64,000 bases of DNA from an uncultured Acidimicrobiales bacterium. GTDB lineage: Bacteria > Actinomycetota > Acidimicrobiia > Acidimicrobiales > SZUA-35. Every line of letters begins with the position of its first letter. Within the stretch, counting starts at the first letter, position 1. The stretch spans positions 1-64,000 of the forward strand of contig CALHCB010000026.1 of the NCBI GenBank assembly GCA_937930695.1, given 5' to 3'. Position numbers and translations under genes: made by a program. This document shows positions 9,653-19,086 of this stretch, piece after piece. The notes beneath the pieces were generated by a model. It ran no database searches. It saw nothing but the letters and a program-made list of their open reading frames with translations, and had not been told where the DNA came from.

Positions 9653-10495
9653 TCAGGCCCTTCGGGGTCGACCAATCCGCACTTCTGTGCCGGTCGTCCA
9701 ATGCACCACGGGATCGCCGACTGGAGCCGAGAGTCCCGCCGCTGTCATGAGTTGATCATCGAGATCGAGGAGCGTGCCTCGTCGCAACGGCCACACCCCA
9801 TGGTCGACCGGCGCGTAGAGATTGCGGCCGCGGGCGGAGTCCATTGCGGGAAATCGGGAGAACAGCCCCCATCGGTTGGTGAGGTAGTGCTCGAACGGTG
9901 ACACGTCCTCCGGGGCGATGGCCTCACCGACCCGAACAAGGGAGCGATGTCGTGCGCCCTTTGGCTTTGGCCAACGACGCGTCGAGGTGTAGGACCATAC
10001 GCTGCCCGTGGTGGGCTGGCCGCGGTCGATTCTCATGTCGGCCCAGAAATAGGGCAACCCGTAAGTGAGTCGAGCGGTTGCCGTCGCGGGCAACGCACCT
10101 GCCTCGAGCGAACAGAACCACACGCCCGGTGTTCCGTCGGGCCCGCGAACGTATGTGCGCACGTTGGTTTCGGGGAAGACGCCGACGCGAGCTGGCATCT
10201 GCCGACCGCCCGGGAAGCCGACCCGCATCTCGAAGGGAACAAGCCCGACCCACGCCGCAGCATGGCCAGCCTCATCAACCCACGGATCGACGGTGAGCCC
10301 CTCGGGAAGAAGCCGTTGCACCTCGTCGAGCTCATAGGGCCAATGGAGAAACGTCAGGTCGTCCCACCACATCCGCATGACTTCTCGCTCGACCGGCTCG
10401 ATGGGCTGAGTCGGATAGTGAAGATTCGGGGCGGACCCGTCCGTTTGCACTCGATGATCGTAGGTCGGCCGTACGCATCGCGAGACATCGAACAT
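9653..10495 (-). CDS. DUF2071 (YqjF-like) domain protein
   Basis: MWWDDLTFLHWPYELDEVQRLLPEGLTVDPW...AWVGLVPFEMR; start chosen at MFDVSRCVRP. Confidence 0.85.
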   Translation of the reverse strand: MFDVSRCVRPTYDHRVQTDGSAPNLHYPTQPIEPVEREVMRMWWDDLTFLHWPYELDEVQRLLPEGLTVDPWVDEAGHAAAWVGLVPFEMRVGFPGGRQMPARVGVFPETNVRTYVRGPDGTPGVWFCSLEAGALPATATARLTYGLPYFWADMRIDRGQPTTGSVWSYTSTRRWPKPKGARHRSLVRVGEAIAPEDVSPFEHYLTNRWGLFSRFPAMDSARGRNLYAPVDHGVWPLRRGTLLDLDDQLMTAAGLSAPVGDPVVHWTTGTEVRIGRPRRA

Positions 10496-10516
10496 GTGTT
10501 CGTCTATCGTGTCTGG

Positions 10517-11128
10517 ATGGGTTGCCGCCAAACAAGCTTGCTCGCCCTTGGAGCACCCGAGGTGCCGAGATCCTTCGGCCCCGTGGGGAGGATTGACTTG
10601 GGACGCGGCTCGTGGATCGATCATCAGCCGACGTGGCTCGGGGGCGCTGATGGATGGCACGACGAGTTGGAACGCGAACTCGACTGGAAGGCGACATCTC
10701 GTCCGATGTACGAGCGGATCGTCGACGTTCCCCGCCTGATCACGAGCTTTCAACGAGCAGACCTTGCCGAGGCAGCGGATCCCAGCGGCGTTCTTTGTCG
10801 GCTCGAGAAACTGGCCCAGCTCTTCGATGACTACTACAGCCGGCCGTTCCCAATCGTTGGTTGCAACCTCTACCGCGACGGGAACGATTCGGTCGCATGG
10901 CACGCCGATCGAGTTCGCCGCCCAGGAGACAGCATCATCGGCATCGTGGCGGTGGGCGAGCGTCGGCCATTTTCGATCCGCCCGCTCGAGGGCGGGCTGT
11001 CCCGCAAGTTTCTCCTGGGCGACGGTGATCTGCTGGTGATGGGTGGCACGGTGCAAGCGCATTGGCAACACGCCGTTCCAAAAGTGCAATCGGCCGGGCC
11101 CCGTATCTCGATGATGTTTCGCTCCTAG
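10517..11128 (+). CDS. AlkB-family 2-oxoglutarate-dependent dioxygenase
   Basis: CNLYRDGNDSVAWHADRVRRPGDSIIGIVAVGERRPFSIRPL...GDLLVMGGTVQAHWQHAVPK...RISMMFRS; HxD...H...R dioxygenase residues. Confidence 0.9.
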   Translation: MGCRQTSLLALGAPEVPRSFGPVGRIDLGRGSWIDHQPTWLGGADGWHDELERELDWKATSRPMYERIVDVPRLITSFQRADLAEAADPSGVLCRLEKLAQLFDDYYSRPFPIVGCNLYRDGNDSVAWHADRVRRPGDSIIGIVAVGERRPFSIRPLEGGLSRKFLLGDGDLLVMGGTVQAHWQHAVPKVQSAGPRISMMFRS

Positions 11129-11814
11129 AAGTCGACGCCGACCGCATCACACAGGAAGTGCATGAACGGTGAGGTTCCTCGACAGAGCGCTTCGAACTCA
11201 TCAAGAAAGCCTGGAGCGGTCACCTGCTTCTGCGTCAGCGACGCCGTCCCCATGAAGCTCTTGCGCTTGAGGTCGGTGATGATCGGGTCCTCGGGATCGA
11301 ATCCTTTTGGCGGGCGCACCAACGAGTCGCCGCCAAGTTCCATCCTGTCGCCGAACAACCCGGTCGTGCTCACCATCGTCCAGCGGTCTCGGTTCTCTGC
11401 CATGAATTCACGGATCTGATAGGCAACCTTGGTTTCGGGATGCCAGAGCCCAACGCCAAAGAAGCAGCGCCGAGGCTCGAGGTGCAGGTAGAAGCCGGGT
11501 GCGTGCGCGTCTTTTGCTCGTTCATGACGAAAGTGCAGCCCGGTATTGGTCTTGTAGGGCGTCTTGTCCTTCGCAAAGCGGGTGTCTCGTTGGATGCGAA
11601 AGAGCGAGCCGCCGACCGGCCGAGCGTTGGCCTCGAAATGCGAGCTGATCGTGGTGAGCCGGGGCCCGAAGGCTTGAATGAAGTCGAGCGCTGGCTCTTT
11701 GATGGCCTCGTCGTAGCGTTCCTTGTTCTGGTGGAACCACGGACGTTCGTTGTTGTCGCCGAGGTCGGCGAGGAACGCGAAGAGGTCGGGTCGAAATCGA
11801 ACGGAGGGAGCCAT
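11125..11814 (-). CDS. DUF2461 / TIGR02453 family protein
   Basis: FRPDLFAFLADLGDNNERPWFHQNKERYDEAIKEPALDFI...SLFRIQRDTRFAKDKTPYKTN. Confidence 0.88.
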   Translation of the reverse strand: MAPSVRFRPDLFAFLADLGDNNERPWFHQNKERYDEAIKEPALDFIQAFGPRLTTISSHFEANARPVGGSLFRIQRDTRFAKDKTPYKTNTGLHFRHERAKDAHAPGFYLHLEPRRCFFGVGLWHPETKVAYQIREFMAENRDRWTMVSTTGLFGDRMELGGDSLVRPPKGFDPEDPIITDLKRKSFMGTASLTQKQVTAPGFLDEFEALCRGTSPFMHFLCDAVGVDF

Positions 11815-11906
11815 GGGCCAACGGGAACACTTTGACCTGACAAAGTCAAGAGCGCGTGGCGTGACCAGTGGGAGCGGATCTTGGTCCGAACGAGTACGTT
11901 GCCGCC

Positions 11907-12776
11907 ATGAGCGAACTGCGCGTCGCAGCACTGCAAATGGCCATGGTCGACGATCGTGATGAGAACATCGCAATGGCCGAAGGTTTGGTCCGCGAGGCGG
12001 CAGATCAAGGGGCCCAGATCATCTTGATCCCCGAACTGTTCGAGGGCCTCTACTTCTGCAAAGACCAGCTGCCTGAGCACCTCGAACGAGCGCTCCCTGT
12101 CGAAGGCCATCCAACGGTTGAGCATTTCAGTGCCATCGCCAGCGAACTCAACGTTGTGCTGCCCATCAGCATCTTCGAGCGGGCTGGCCAAGCCATGTTC
12201 AACACCGTGGTGATGATCGATGCCGATGGCACGACGATGGGGATCTATCGAAAGAGTCACATTCCCGATGGCCCTGGCTACACCGAGAAGTTCTATTTCT
12301 CGCCCGGTGACACCGGCTTCAAGGTGTGGGACACACTCCACGGTCGAGTCGGCGTCGGCATCTGTTGGGACCAATGGTTCCCTGAAGCGGCGCGCTCAAT
12401 GGCCTTGCTCGGTGCAGAGGTTCTCTTGTATCCAACCGCAATCGGATCCGAGCCACCGGACCCAGAGTGGGATTCAAGCGGACACTGGCAGCGGGTCATG
12501 CAGGGTCATGCAGGAGCGAATTTGATGCCCGTTGTGGCGGCCAACCGTGTCGGGCACGAAGTTGGCGAATCGACTGAGATCACCTTTTACGGCTCCTCCT
12601 TCATCGCCGATGCGACGGGTGCGCTCGTGGCCGAAGCTCCGCGTGACGGCGAGGCCGTATTAGTTGCTGGATTCGACCGACATCAGCTGCAACTGCAACG
12701 TGCGGGATGGGGCCTGTTCCGAGATCGTCGCCCGGATCTGTACGGCGCCATCACGACGCTCGACGGCCAGCCATGA
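11907..12776 (+). CDS. aguB: N-carbamoylputrescine amidase
   Basis: Nitrilase-superfamily Glu/Lys/Cys regions: LIPELFEGLYFCKDQ, YRKSHIPDGPGYTEKFYFSPGDTGF, GVGICWDQWFPEAAR. Adjacent to agmatine deiminase. Confidence 0.93.
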   Translation: MSELRVAALQMAMVDDRDENIAMAEGLVREAADQGAQIILIPELFEGLYFCKDQLPEHLERALPVEGHPTVEHFSAIASELNVVLPISIFERAGQAMFNTVVMIDADGTTMGIYRKSHIPDGPGYTEKFYFSPGDTGFKVWDTLHGRVGVGICWDQWFPEAARSMALLGAEVLLYPTAIGSEPPDPEWDSSGHWQRVMQGHAGANLMPVVAANRVGHEVGESTEITFYGSSFIADATGALVAEAPRDGEAVLVAGFDRHQLQLQRAGWGLFRDRRPDLYGAITTLDGQP

Positions 12777-13774
12777 GTCGACGCTGGCCCGCTGAATGGG
12801 AACCCCACGAGCGGACGGTCATGTGTTGGCCGACTCGAGGAGACCTGTGGGACACGCAGTTCGCAAACGCCGAGGCCGCCTATGCCGAGGTTGCAAATGC
12901 GATTGCGGTGTACGAACCGGTCACCATGATTGCCAACCCTGGCTCCGCGGCCCTGGCAGCCGAGCGCTGCGCTCCGGGTGTCGAGGTGATCGAGCTCGAG
13001 ATTGACGACTCGTGGTTCCGCGACACCGGCCCGATCTTCGCGGCCGAGGTCGGACAGCTCATCGCCACTGATTGGGCATTCAATTCGTGGGGAGGCAAGT
13101 TCCTCCCGTTCGACAATGATGCTGCGCTGGCGAAACGCTATGCAGCCCTCGCTGGCCACTGGGTCGAGTCGATCGACATGGTGCTGGAGGGCGGCTCGAT
13201 CGCTGGAAACGGCGCCGGTCTTGCGGTCACCACCGAACAGTGCCTGTTGAATCCCAACCGGAATCCAGCGATGGAACGCACCGAGATCGAACTGAATCTG
13301 CGTACACATCTCGGGATCGAAGATGTCATCTGGTTGCCAAACGGGCTCGCGCTCGATTTCGACACCGATGGTCACGTCGACAACATCGCTGCATTCGCGT
13401 CGACAGATCGATTGCTCGTGCAAGGCTGCAATGATCCGTCAGAAGCTGATGCAGACCTCCTGACGGCGAACCGCTCGGCTCTTGATGAGTGGATTGAAGA
13501 GCGAGCGGCGGCAGTCGAGGTGGTCGAGGTGCCCGTGCTGCCGTTTGCGGAGATCGAGCGGGAGCGCGTTGTTGTTCCGTATTTGAATCTCTATGTCGGC
13601 AACGGATTCGTTCTCGTGCCGACGACCGGCCATGCGGCTGATGCGGACATGCTCGATCTGATCAGCGATCAGTTTCCCGGGCGCGACGTGCTCGGCCTCG
13701 ATGTCGGACGCATCCTGGCCTACGGCGGGGGCGGTCCTCACTGCATCACACAACAGATTCCGCTGCTCGACTAG
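12773..13774 (+). CDS. aguA: Agmatine deiminase
   Basis: WPAEWEPHERTVMCWPTR...DDSWFRDTGPIFA...WNSWGGK-like (AFNSWGGKF), LEGGSIAGNG, GHVDNIAAF, GGGGPHCITQQIP. ATGA overlap with aguB. Confidence 0.95.
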   Translation: MSRRWPAEWEPHERTVMCWPTRGDLWDTQFANAEAAYAEVANAIAVYEPVTMIANPGSAALAAERCAPGVEVIELEIDDSWFRDTGPIFAAEVGQLIATDWAFNSWGGKFLPFDNDAALAKRYAALAGHWVESIDMVLEGGSIAGNGAGLAVTTEQCLLNPNRNPAMERTEIELNLRTHLGIEDVIWLPNGLALDFDTDGHVDNIAAFASTDRLLVQGCNDPSEADADLLTANRSALDEWIEERAAAVEVVEVPVLPFAEIERERVVVPYLNLYVGNGFVLVPTTGHAADADMLDLISDQFPGRDVLGLDVGRILAYGGGGPHCITQQIPLLD

Positions 13775-13792
13775 CTGTTGGTCGTGCATGGG

Positions 13793-14623
13793 TCACAGCT
13801 TGGTGGCCCAGAGAGAGAACATCGCGGGGACCTTGCCTCGTAGCGGCTCCGGGGCGAACCACTGTGTTCCTTCTTTCACCGCGGACGGAACGAACGGCCA
13901 GTCGATCCCTTCGTGTTCGAGCATCCGATCCACTCGCAGACCAGCAGCCGCCAGGGCGTTCAGAATGTCCGCCAACGAGTGGTTCCATTCGTGGCTGCGA
14001 GTGTTGGTGATGCCGTTGCCGGAAGTGTCATCGGTGTAGGTGGTCGGACTCTCGAGTGTGAGCGGAGATTCTGGCGACGTGAAGTAGTCGTAGTACGGGA
14101 TCACGTGGCCCCCGATCTCTTCGAAGACCCACAATGTTGGGTGGATGTCCCGGATGTAAAAGCTGCCGCCAGGTCGGAGGACCGCTGCAATGGCGTTGGC
14201 CCACCGATCGAGCTCGCCGATCCAGGTGATGGTGCCGACGCTGGTGTAGACGAGGTCGAAGCGTTCGTGTCCCAGCGCTGCGCCAGCGTCGTACACGTTG
14301 GCGGCAACGAATGAAGCGTCGGCCTTCGCCCGTTCAGCAAGGGTCGTGGCCGCCTCAACGGCAGAGGCGGAAAAGTCCAGACCCGTGACAGTGGCGCCCA
14401 ATCGGGCAAGCGAGATCGAATCGGTGCCGATGTGGCATTGAAAGTGGGCGACGTCGAGGCCAGCGATGTCGCCGAGGAGCGGCGCATCGAAGGCAATGAT
14501 CTCGCTGAGCAACGCGGTGTCCTCGGCATACCGGTCCACGTGGTAGCTCTGCGACGCGACGTGAATGGGAACGCGGTCATTCCAGTTCGCCAGATTGTCC
14601 TGTTGATACGGATTCAGGCTCAT
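13793..14623 (-). CDS. Class I SAM-dependent methyltransferase
   Basis: DVAHFQCHIGTDSISLARLGATVTGLDFSASAVEAA...VLRPGGSFYIRDIHP. Confidence 0.9.
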   Translation of the reverse strand: MSLNPYQQDNLANWNDRVPIHVASQSYHVDRYAEDTALLSEIIAFDAPLLGDIAGLDVAHFQCHIGTDSISLARLGATVTGLDFSASAVEAATTLAERAKADASFVAANVYDAGAALGHERFDLVYTSVGTITWIGELDRWANAIAAVLRPGGSFYIRDIHPTLWVFEEIGGHVIPYYDYFTSPESPLTLESPTTYTDDTSGNGITNTRSHEWNHSLADILNALAAAGLRVDRMLEHEGIDWPFVPSAVKEGTQWFAPEPLRGKVPAMFSLWATKL

Positions 14624-14735
14624 GGTGGAAACGTCCAGTTCGTGTGGTTTTCGCTCGCCCGGTAGCCAAGACGACCATAGATGCGGTTCGACCAGGGCTT
14701 CCCCGAATTGGTCGCGAGCCCCGAGTCAACACAGA
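14620..14735 (-). pseudogene. C-terminal remnant of a GNAT acetyltransferase
   Basis: Minus-strand reading VDSGLATNSGKPWSNRIYGRLGYRASENHTNWTFPP*; SNRIYxRLGYR is GNAT-like; in-frame TAG a few codons upstream; no start. Confidence 0.4.
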
Positions 14736-14901
14736 TCTAAGGCACCGAATACGACAACTGCCCGATGCGTCGGCCTACCTCAGGGCGTCACAGTCAGACA
14801 CATGTTGCACCCGCATCCAGCAAACCTTCTTCGACAACTTGATCACGAGCACTCGACAAGAATTCGCCGAAGCGAACTCATTCGCCTCCTAACCTCCGAA
14901 C

Positions 14902-17697
14902 ATGACGAATCCGAACCGCCGAGGTTCGATGATCGGCCGTGATGACGAACTGAGTCGCCTGCACCGTGTGAACGGGACTGACGTTCGGCTGGCTCTTGTC
15001 GCGGGCGACCCGGGCGTTGGGAAGACGATGCTTGTCGACGAATTCGTTGCCCAACTCAGCGATTCGGTGTCGCCACTTCGCGGTTACGCAACGCCGAGCA
15101 CGCTCGATCGACCCCACGACCTGCTTCGATCCGCGACTGCTGACCGGGTCAGTTCCTGGTCGAAGGTTCCGACGTCTCTGGCCGGTCGAACGGAGGCCAT
15201 TGTTCACCTCGTCGGGCCCGTTGCTCCGCAACTCACAGGCTCCGGTGCTCCAGCGCCCGACGAGGTGGCGTGGGTAGGAGCAGAACTGCTGCAGCACCTG
15301 GCAGGTGATGAACCCCTGATCCTCATTGTTGACGATGTGCACTGGGCCGATCCGGAATCGTTGGAGATCCTTGATCGTTTGTTGATGCACGAGCGTCCGT
15401 CGCTCATCGTGGCGACCTACCGACCGGGTGCACTCAACGAACGCTCTCCTGCGGCCGGCTGGATCAGTCGGATGGATCGTCGACAGCCGGTCGAACATAT
15501 TCGGCTCGCCTCGTTCGACATGGCCACGACTGCTCGCTTGCTCGAACACGAGGCGGGGACCGAACCCGACGCCAGAGCGGCCAGGAACTTGTGGACCAGG
15601 ACGGGAGGAAACCCGTTCTTTCTCACCGAGCTCGTGCGGGCTCATCCTTCGGTCGTGTTTGCTGGCGGCGCGGATGCAGCGCTGCCCATGAACGTCGCTG
15701 CGCTTGTCGCCGACCAACTGAATGCGCTTGATCACCCGACGCGGTGCACGCTCGACTACCTCGCGGTTCTTGGCCAGGAAGTTGATTTCGATGAACTTGC
15801 CGTTGTCGCAGGCGAGCCTGAGGGCGAGTTGATGAGTCAGCTGCAAACGCTCATCGCCGGCCAGCTGATCGTGGAGGCTCGACCGGACCACTTCGCCTTT
15901 CGCCACGCCTTGTTGCGTGAGGCCGTTCAAGAGTCGGTGATGTCGCGAGAACGCCGGACCATCCACAGCCGAGCGTTGGACTGGGTTCTTGAATCAGGTG
16001 GACCCGAGACCCTGGTTGTTCACCACGCGCTGGGAGCGAATCGCTATGACCTCGTGGCTGATGCGGCAAAGAAGGCCGCCGCCGAAGCGTTCGACAGAGG
16101 ATCATCTTTCCGGGCCCTGACGTTGGCGGAGGCAGGGCTTGATCAAGCGGGAGATGACCTTGAACTCCTCCGACTGGCAGCTCGCTCGAGTTGGCAAATT
16201 GGACAACGGAGAGAAGCGACGAGCTACGCCCTCTCGATACTCGAACAGGCTCCGGTCGATGACGTTCGAGCGGATGCCCTGAGGTTGTTGGTCCGTCTCT
16301 CCTGGGAACAGGGCGCTGCGGACGACCAATACCGATACCGAGATGAGCTGATTGGGCTGGTGGATCGACTGCATGGCGCCGATCGAGCCGCCGCGCTGGC
16401 AGACCTGGCCCAAGATGCAATGTTGGGCGAACGAATCGAGGAGGCCATTCAGATTTCCGATCAAGCGATCGCGCTCGCCGACGAGTTGGGGGAGAATCGG
16501 ATTGCGGTGCAGGCTCGTATCGAGCGAGCTTCTGCTCGGGCCATGTCAGAAGACGGCCTCGCCTTCGCCGCAGAAGAGATGAGTGCGGCCCTCGACGAGG
16601 CTCGGGAGCTGGGGGACTGGATCGTCTTCAGTCGAGGTGTGAACAACCTCGTGCACTCCTCGGCCCATCTCGAAGCGAGCGCTGAGGACCGCTTGGTCAT
16701 CGAACTCGAGGAGATCGTGCATCGCCTCGGTGCGCCGGAATTTCTCTGCATCAAGCTCGATCACATCAAGGTGCGTCCGTTTTTTCGGGAAGGGCATCTC
16801 GACCGCTTGCTCGACTATGACGTTGCGGAGTTCGACGAGGCCGACGACACCTGGGGAAAGATCGTGGCACCGCCGTTGGGCGAGGCGGGAAAGTTCGAAG
16901 AGGTGCTTGCTCGAGAGAGGGCGCCGAAGTCGGGACTCTTCTCCCAGCTCGCCTGGGGCATCGCCCTCATTCAGTCGGGCGAGATGCACGACGGAACCGA
17001 GATCATCGATCGGGTCTTCGAACGATGTTGGAACGAGCCGGAGGACCTCGGTGATCACCTTGTGTGGCGACACCTTGGACAAACGAAGGGCCTACTCGAA
17101 GCTTCCGGTGGTGACCTGGCGAGCTTGCGCACGATGGTCGAGAAGCTCCGACCTGGTCTCTGCCTCCAACATGTTGGCGCGTTCGCCGACGCGTGGCTGG
17201 CGCAGCTCGATCAGCGCTGGGACGATGCGGTCGACAAGTACGAGCTGGTGCTGTTGCTGCTCGATCAGCAGGGGAATCGGGAGCCCGCGACCGTTCGTGC
17301 CGAGGTTCGCTCAGCCCTGGCGACGTGTCTCGCAGGCCAAGGAAAGCTCGTCCGAGCTCGAGTGCTGCTCATCGAGGCCTTGGAGCTCTTGGCGAATTGG
17401 CCGGGACCTCGACGGCGGTTGATGGAAACGAGGTTGGCTGAGTTGGCGGACTCGGCCGGCGGGAACAAGGAGGTCACCTCTGCAGCGTTGACGCCTCGAG
17501 AGCACGAGGTTGCGGCTCTGGTCGCAGAAGGTCTGTCGAATGGCGAGATCGGCGAGCGGTTGTTCATTGCTCGGAAGACGGTGTCGGTCCATGTGTCGAA
17601 CATCTTGGCGAAGTTGGGTGTTCGGAGTCGATCGGGCATCGCAGCCTGGGTCGTACGCAACGACGTTGCGGATCCCGGCGGCAAACTGCAGTCATGA
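14902..17697 (+). CDS. Large ATP-binding LuxR-family transcriptional regulator (LAL/MalT-like)
   Basis: 931 aa; Walker A AGDPGVGKTML, Walker B LILIVDDVHWAD, C-terminal HTH LTPREHEVAALVAEGLSNGEIGERLFIARKTVSVHVSNILAKLGV. Confidence 0.92.
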   Translation: MTNPNRRGSMIGRDDELSRLHRVNGTDVRLALVAGDPGVGKTMLVDEFVAQLSDSVSPLRGYATPSTLDRPHDLLRSATADRVSSWSKVPTSLAGRTEAIVHLVGPVAPQLTGSGAPAPDEVAWVGAELLQHLAGDEPLILIVDDVHWADPESLEILDRLLMHERPSLIVATYRPGALNERSPAAGWISRMDRRQPVEHIRLASFDMATTARLLEHEAGTEPDARAARNLWTRTGGNPFFLTELVRAHPSVVFAGGADAALPMNVAALVADQLNALDHPTRCTLDYLAVLGQEVDFDELAVVAGEPEGELMSQLQTLIAGQLIVEARPDHFAFRHALLREAVQESVMSRERRTIHSRALDWVLESGGPETLVVHHALGANRYDLVADAAKKAAAEAFDRGSSFRALTLAEAGLDQAGDDLELLRLAARSSWQIGQRREATSYALSILEQAPVDDVRADALRLLVRLSWEQGAADDQYRYRDELIGLVDRLHGADRAAALADLAQDAMLGERIEEAIQISDQAIALADELGENRIAVQARIERASARAMSEDGLAFAAEEMSAALDEARELGDWIVFSRGVNNLVHSSAHLEASAEDRLVIELEEIVHRLGAPEFLCIKLDHIKVRPFFREGHLDRLLDYDVAEFDEADDTWGKIVAPPLGEAGKFEEVLARERAPKSGLFSQLAWGIALIQSGEMHDGTEIIDRVFERCWNEPEDLGDHLVWRHLGQTKGLLEASGGDLASLRTMVEKLRPGLCLQHVGAFADAWLAQLDQRWDDAVDKYELVLLLLDQQGNREPATVRAEVRSALATCLAGQGKLVRARVLLIEALELLANWPGPRRRLMETRLAELADSAGGNKEVTSAALTPREHEVAALVAEGLSNGEIGERLFIARKTVSVHVSNILAKLGVRSRSGIAAWVVRNDVADPGGKLQS

Positions 17698-19085
17698 CTG
17701 ACTCCGTCGCCCAGGGCCACGCCTTTGCTCTCGACTACCTGCGTGACCGCTCGGAACGATCTGTGGTGCCGAGCTCATCGGCTGTTGCTGATCTCGATCA
17801 ACTCAAGGGTGAACTCCCTGAGCAGGGACGTGACCCATCCGAGGTCCTTGCGTTGCTCGGAGGCGTCGGGAGCCCAGCGACGATGGTGACCAACGGTCCT
17901 CGATACTTCGGCTTTGTCACCGGCGGTGCACTCCCCGTTGCGATGGGGGCAGGAGCGCTGGCCTCGGCATGGGATCAGAACGCAGCACTGCCCATCATGT
18001 CGCCGGTCGCCTCAGCAATCGACACCACCACGATCAAGTGGATGGTCGAATTGCTCGGTTTGGCTCCGACTGCAACCGGAACATTCTGCGGAGGCGCCAG
18101 CGAAGCCAATCTGATCTCGATGATCTCCGCCCGAGATGCCGTGCTCGCCCGCGTGGGTTGGGACGCGCCGTCACAGGGACTTGCCGGATCGCCTGCCATA
18201 ACCGTCATCACGAGCGTCGAGACCCACGCCTCGATGAAGAAGGCCATCTCGCTTGCGGGTCTCGGCCGAGACCGCTGTGTGTTGGTGGACAGTGATGCTC
18301 AGGGAGCCATGGACGCGGCTGCCGGGCTTGCAGCGATTGCTGCGGCGTCGGGGCCAACGATCGTTGCGCTCCAAGCGGGCAACGTCAACACCGGTCAGAG
18401 CGACCCCTTCGAGGTGCTGATCCCCGCAGCAAAGAAGACCGGAGCCTGGGTGCATGTGGATGGAGCTTTCGGTCTGTGGGCCAACGCCGCACCAACGCGA
18501 ACCCAGCTCGTCAGGGGAGTCGACGGAGCCGATTCGTGGGCCGTTGATGCCCACAAGTGGTTGAACGTGACCTACGACTCTGCCGTGGCTCTCTGTGCGA
18601 ATGGTGATGACTTGGCTCGTTCGATGCGGGCAGACGCCGCCTATCTGCCGTCTGACTCAGGAGAACGTGTCCCGATGAATTTGGGATTGCAGATGTCCCA
18701 GAAAGCCCGGGCCATCGAAGTATGGGCAGTGATCTCGACCCTGGGTCGAGACGGCATCGCGGACCTCATCGAACGTTCCTGCGGACTGGCGAAGCGCTTT
18801 GCCGACCGACTCGCCGCCGGCGGAGCTGAAGTGCTGCACGATGTCGTCCTGAACCAGGTTCTGGTGTCGTTCGGTTCAAACGAGATGACGGATCAAGTGA
18901 TCGAGGCCGTCCAGGCTGAGGGAACATGTTGGGCCGGCGGCACGACCTGGCCAGCGCATCAGCTCACCGCCCGTCGGGCAATGCGGTTGAGCGTGTCCGG
19001 TTGGGAGACGACGGAAGGCGACATCGATGCCAGCGCGGACGCCATCTTGTTGTGCTGGAACGCCGTCAGGGAGACGACGAGCTAG
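17694..19085 (+). CDS. PLP-dependent amino acid/aromatic decarboxylase family protein
   Basis: PRYFGFVTGGALPVAMGAG..., GTFCGGASEANL, WVHVDGAFGLWA, SWAVDAHKWLNVTYDSA (PLP lysine). ATGA overlap with the LuxR gene. Confidence 0.9.
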   Translation: MTDSVAQGHAFALDYLRDRSERSVVPSSSAVADLDQLKGELPEQGRDPSEVLALLGGVGSPATMVTNGPRYFGFVTGGALPVAMGAGALASAWDQNAALPIMSPVASAIDTTTIKWMVELLGLAPTATGTFCGGASEANLISMISARDAVLARVGWDAPSQGLAGSPAITVITSVETHASMKKAISLAGLGRDRCVLVDSDAQGAMDAAAGLAAIAAASGPTIVALQAGNVNTGQSDPFEVLIPAAKKTGAWVHVDGAFGLWANAAPTRTQLVRGVDGADSWAVDAHKWLNVTYDSAVALCANGDDLARSMRADAAYLPSDSGERVPMNLGLQMSQKARAIEVWAVISTLGRDGIADLIERSCGLAKRFADRLAAGGAEVLHDVVLNQVLVSFGSNEMTDQVIEAVQAEGTCWAGGTTWPAHQLTARRAMRLSVSGWETTEGDIDASADAILLCWNAVRETTS

Positions 19086-19086
19086 C

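Noticed and set aside
9947-10516. N-terminal extension of the AlkB ORF
   Set aside because: Overlaps the DUF2071 coding region on the other strand; AlkB homology begins after about 10517.
14878-15966. 362-aa minus-strand ORF antisense to the LuxR gene
   Set aside because: Low-information Arg/His/Gly-rich translation with no domain, lying exactly opposite a convincing LAL regulator; typical high-GC shadow ORF.
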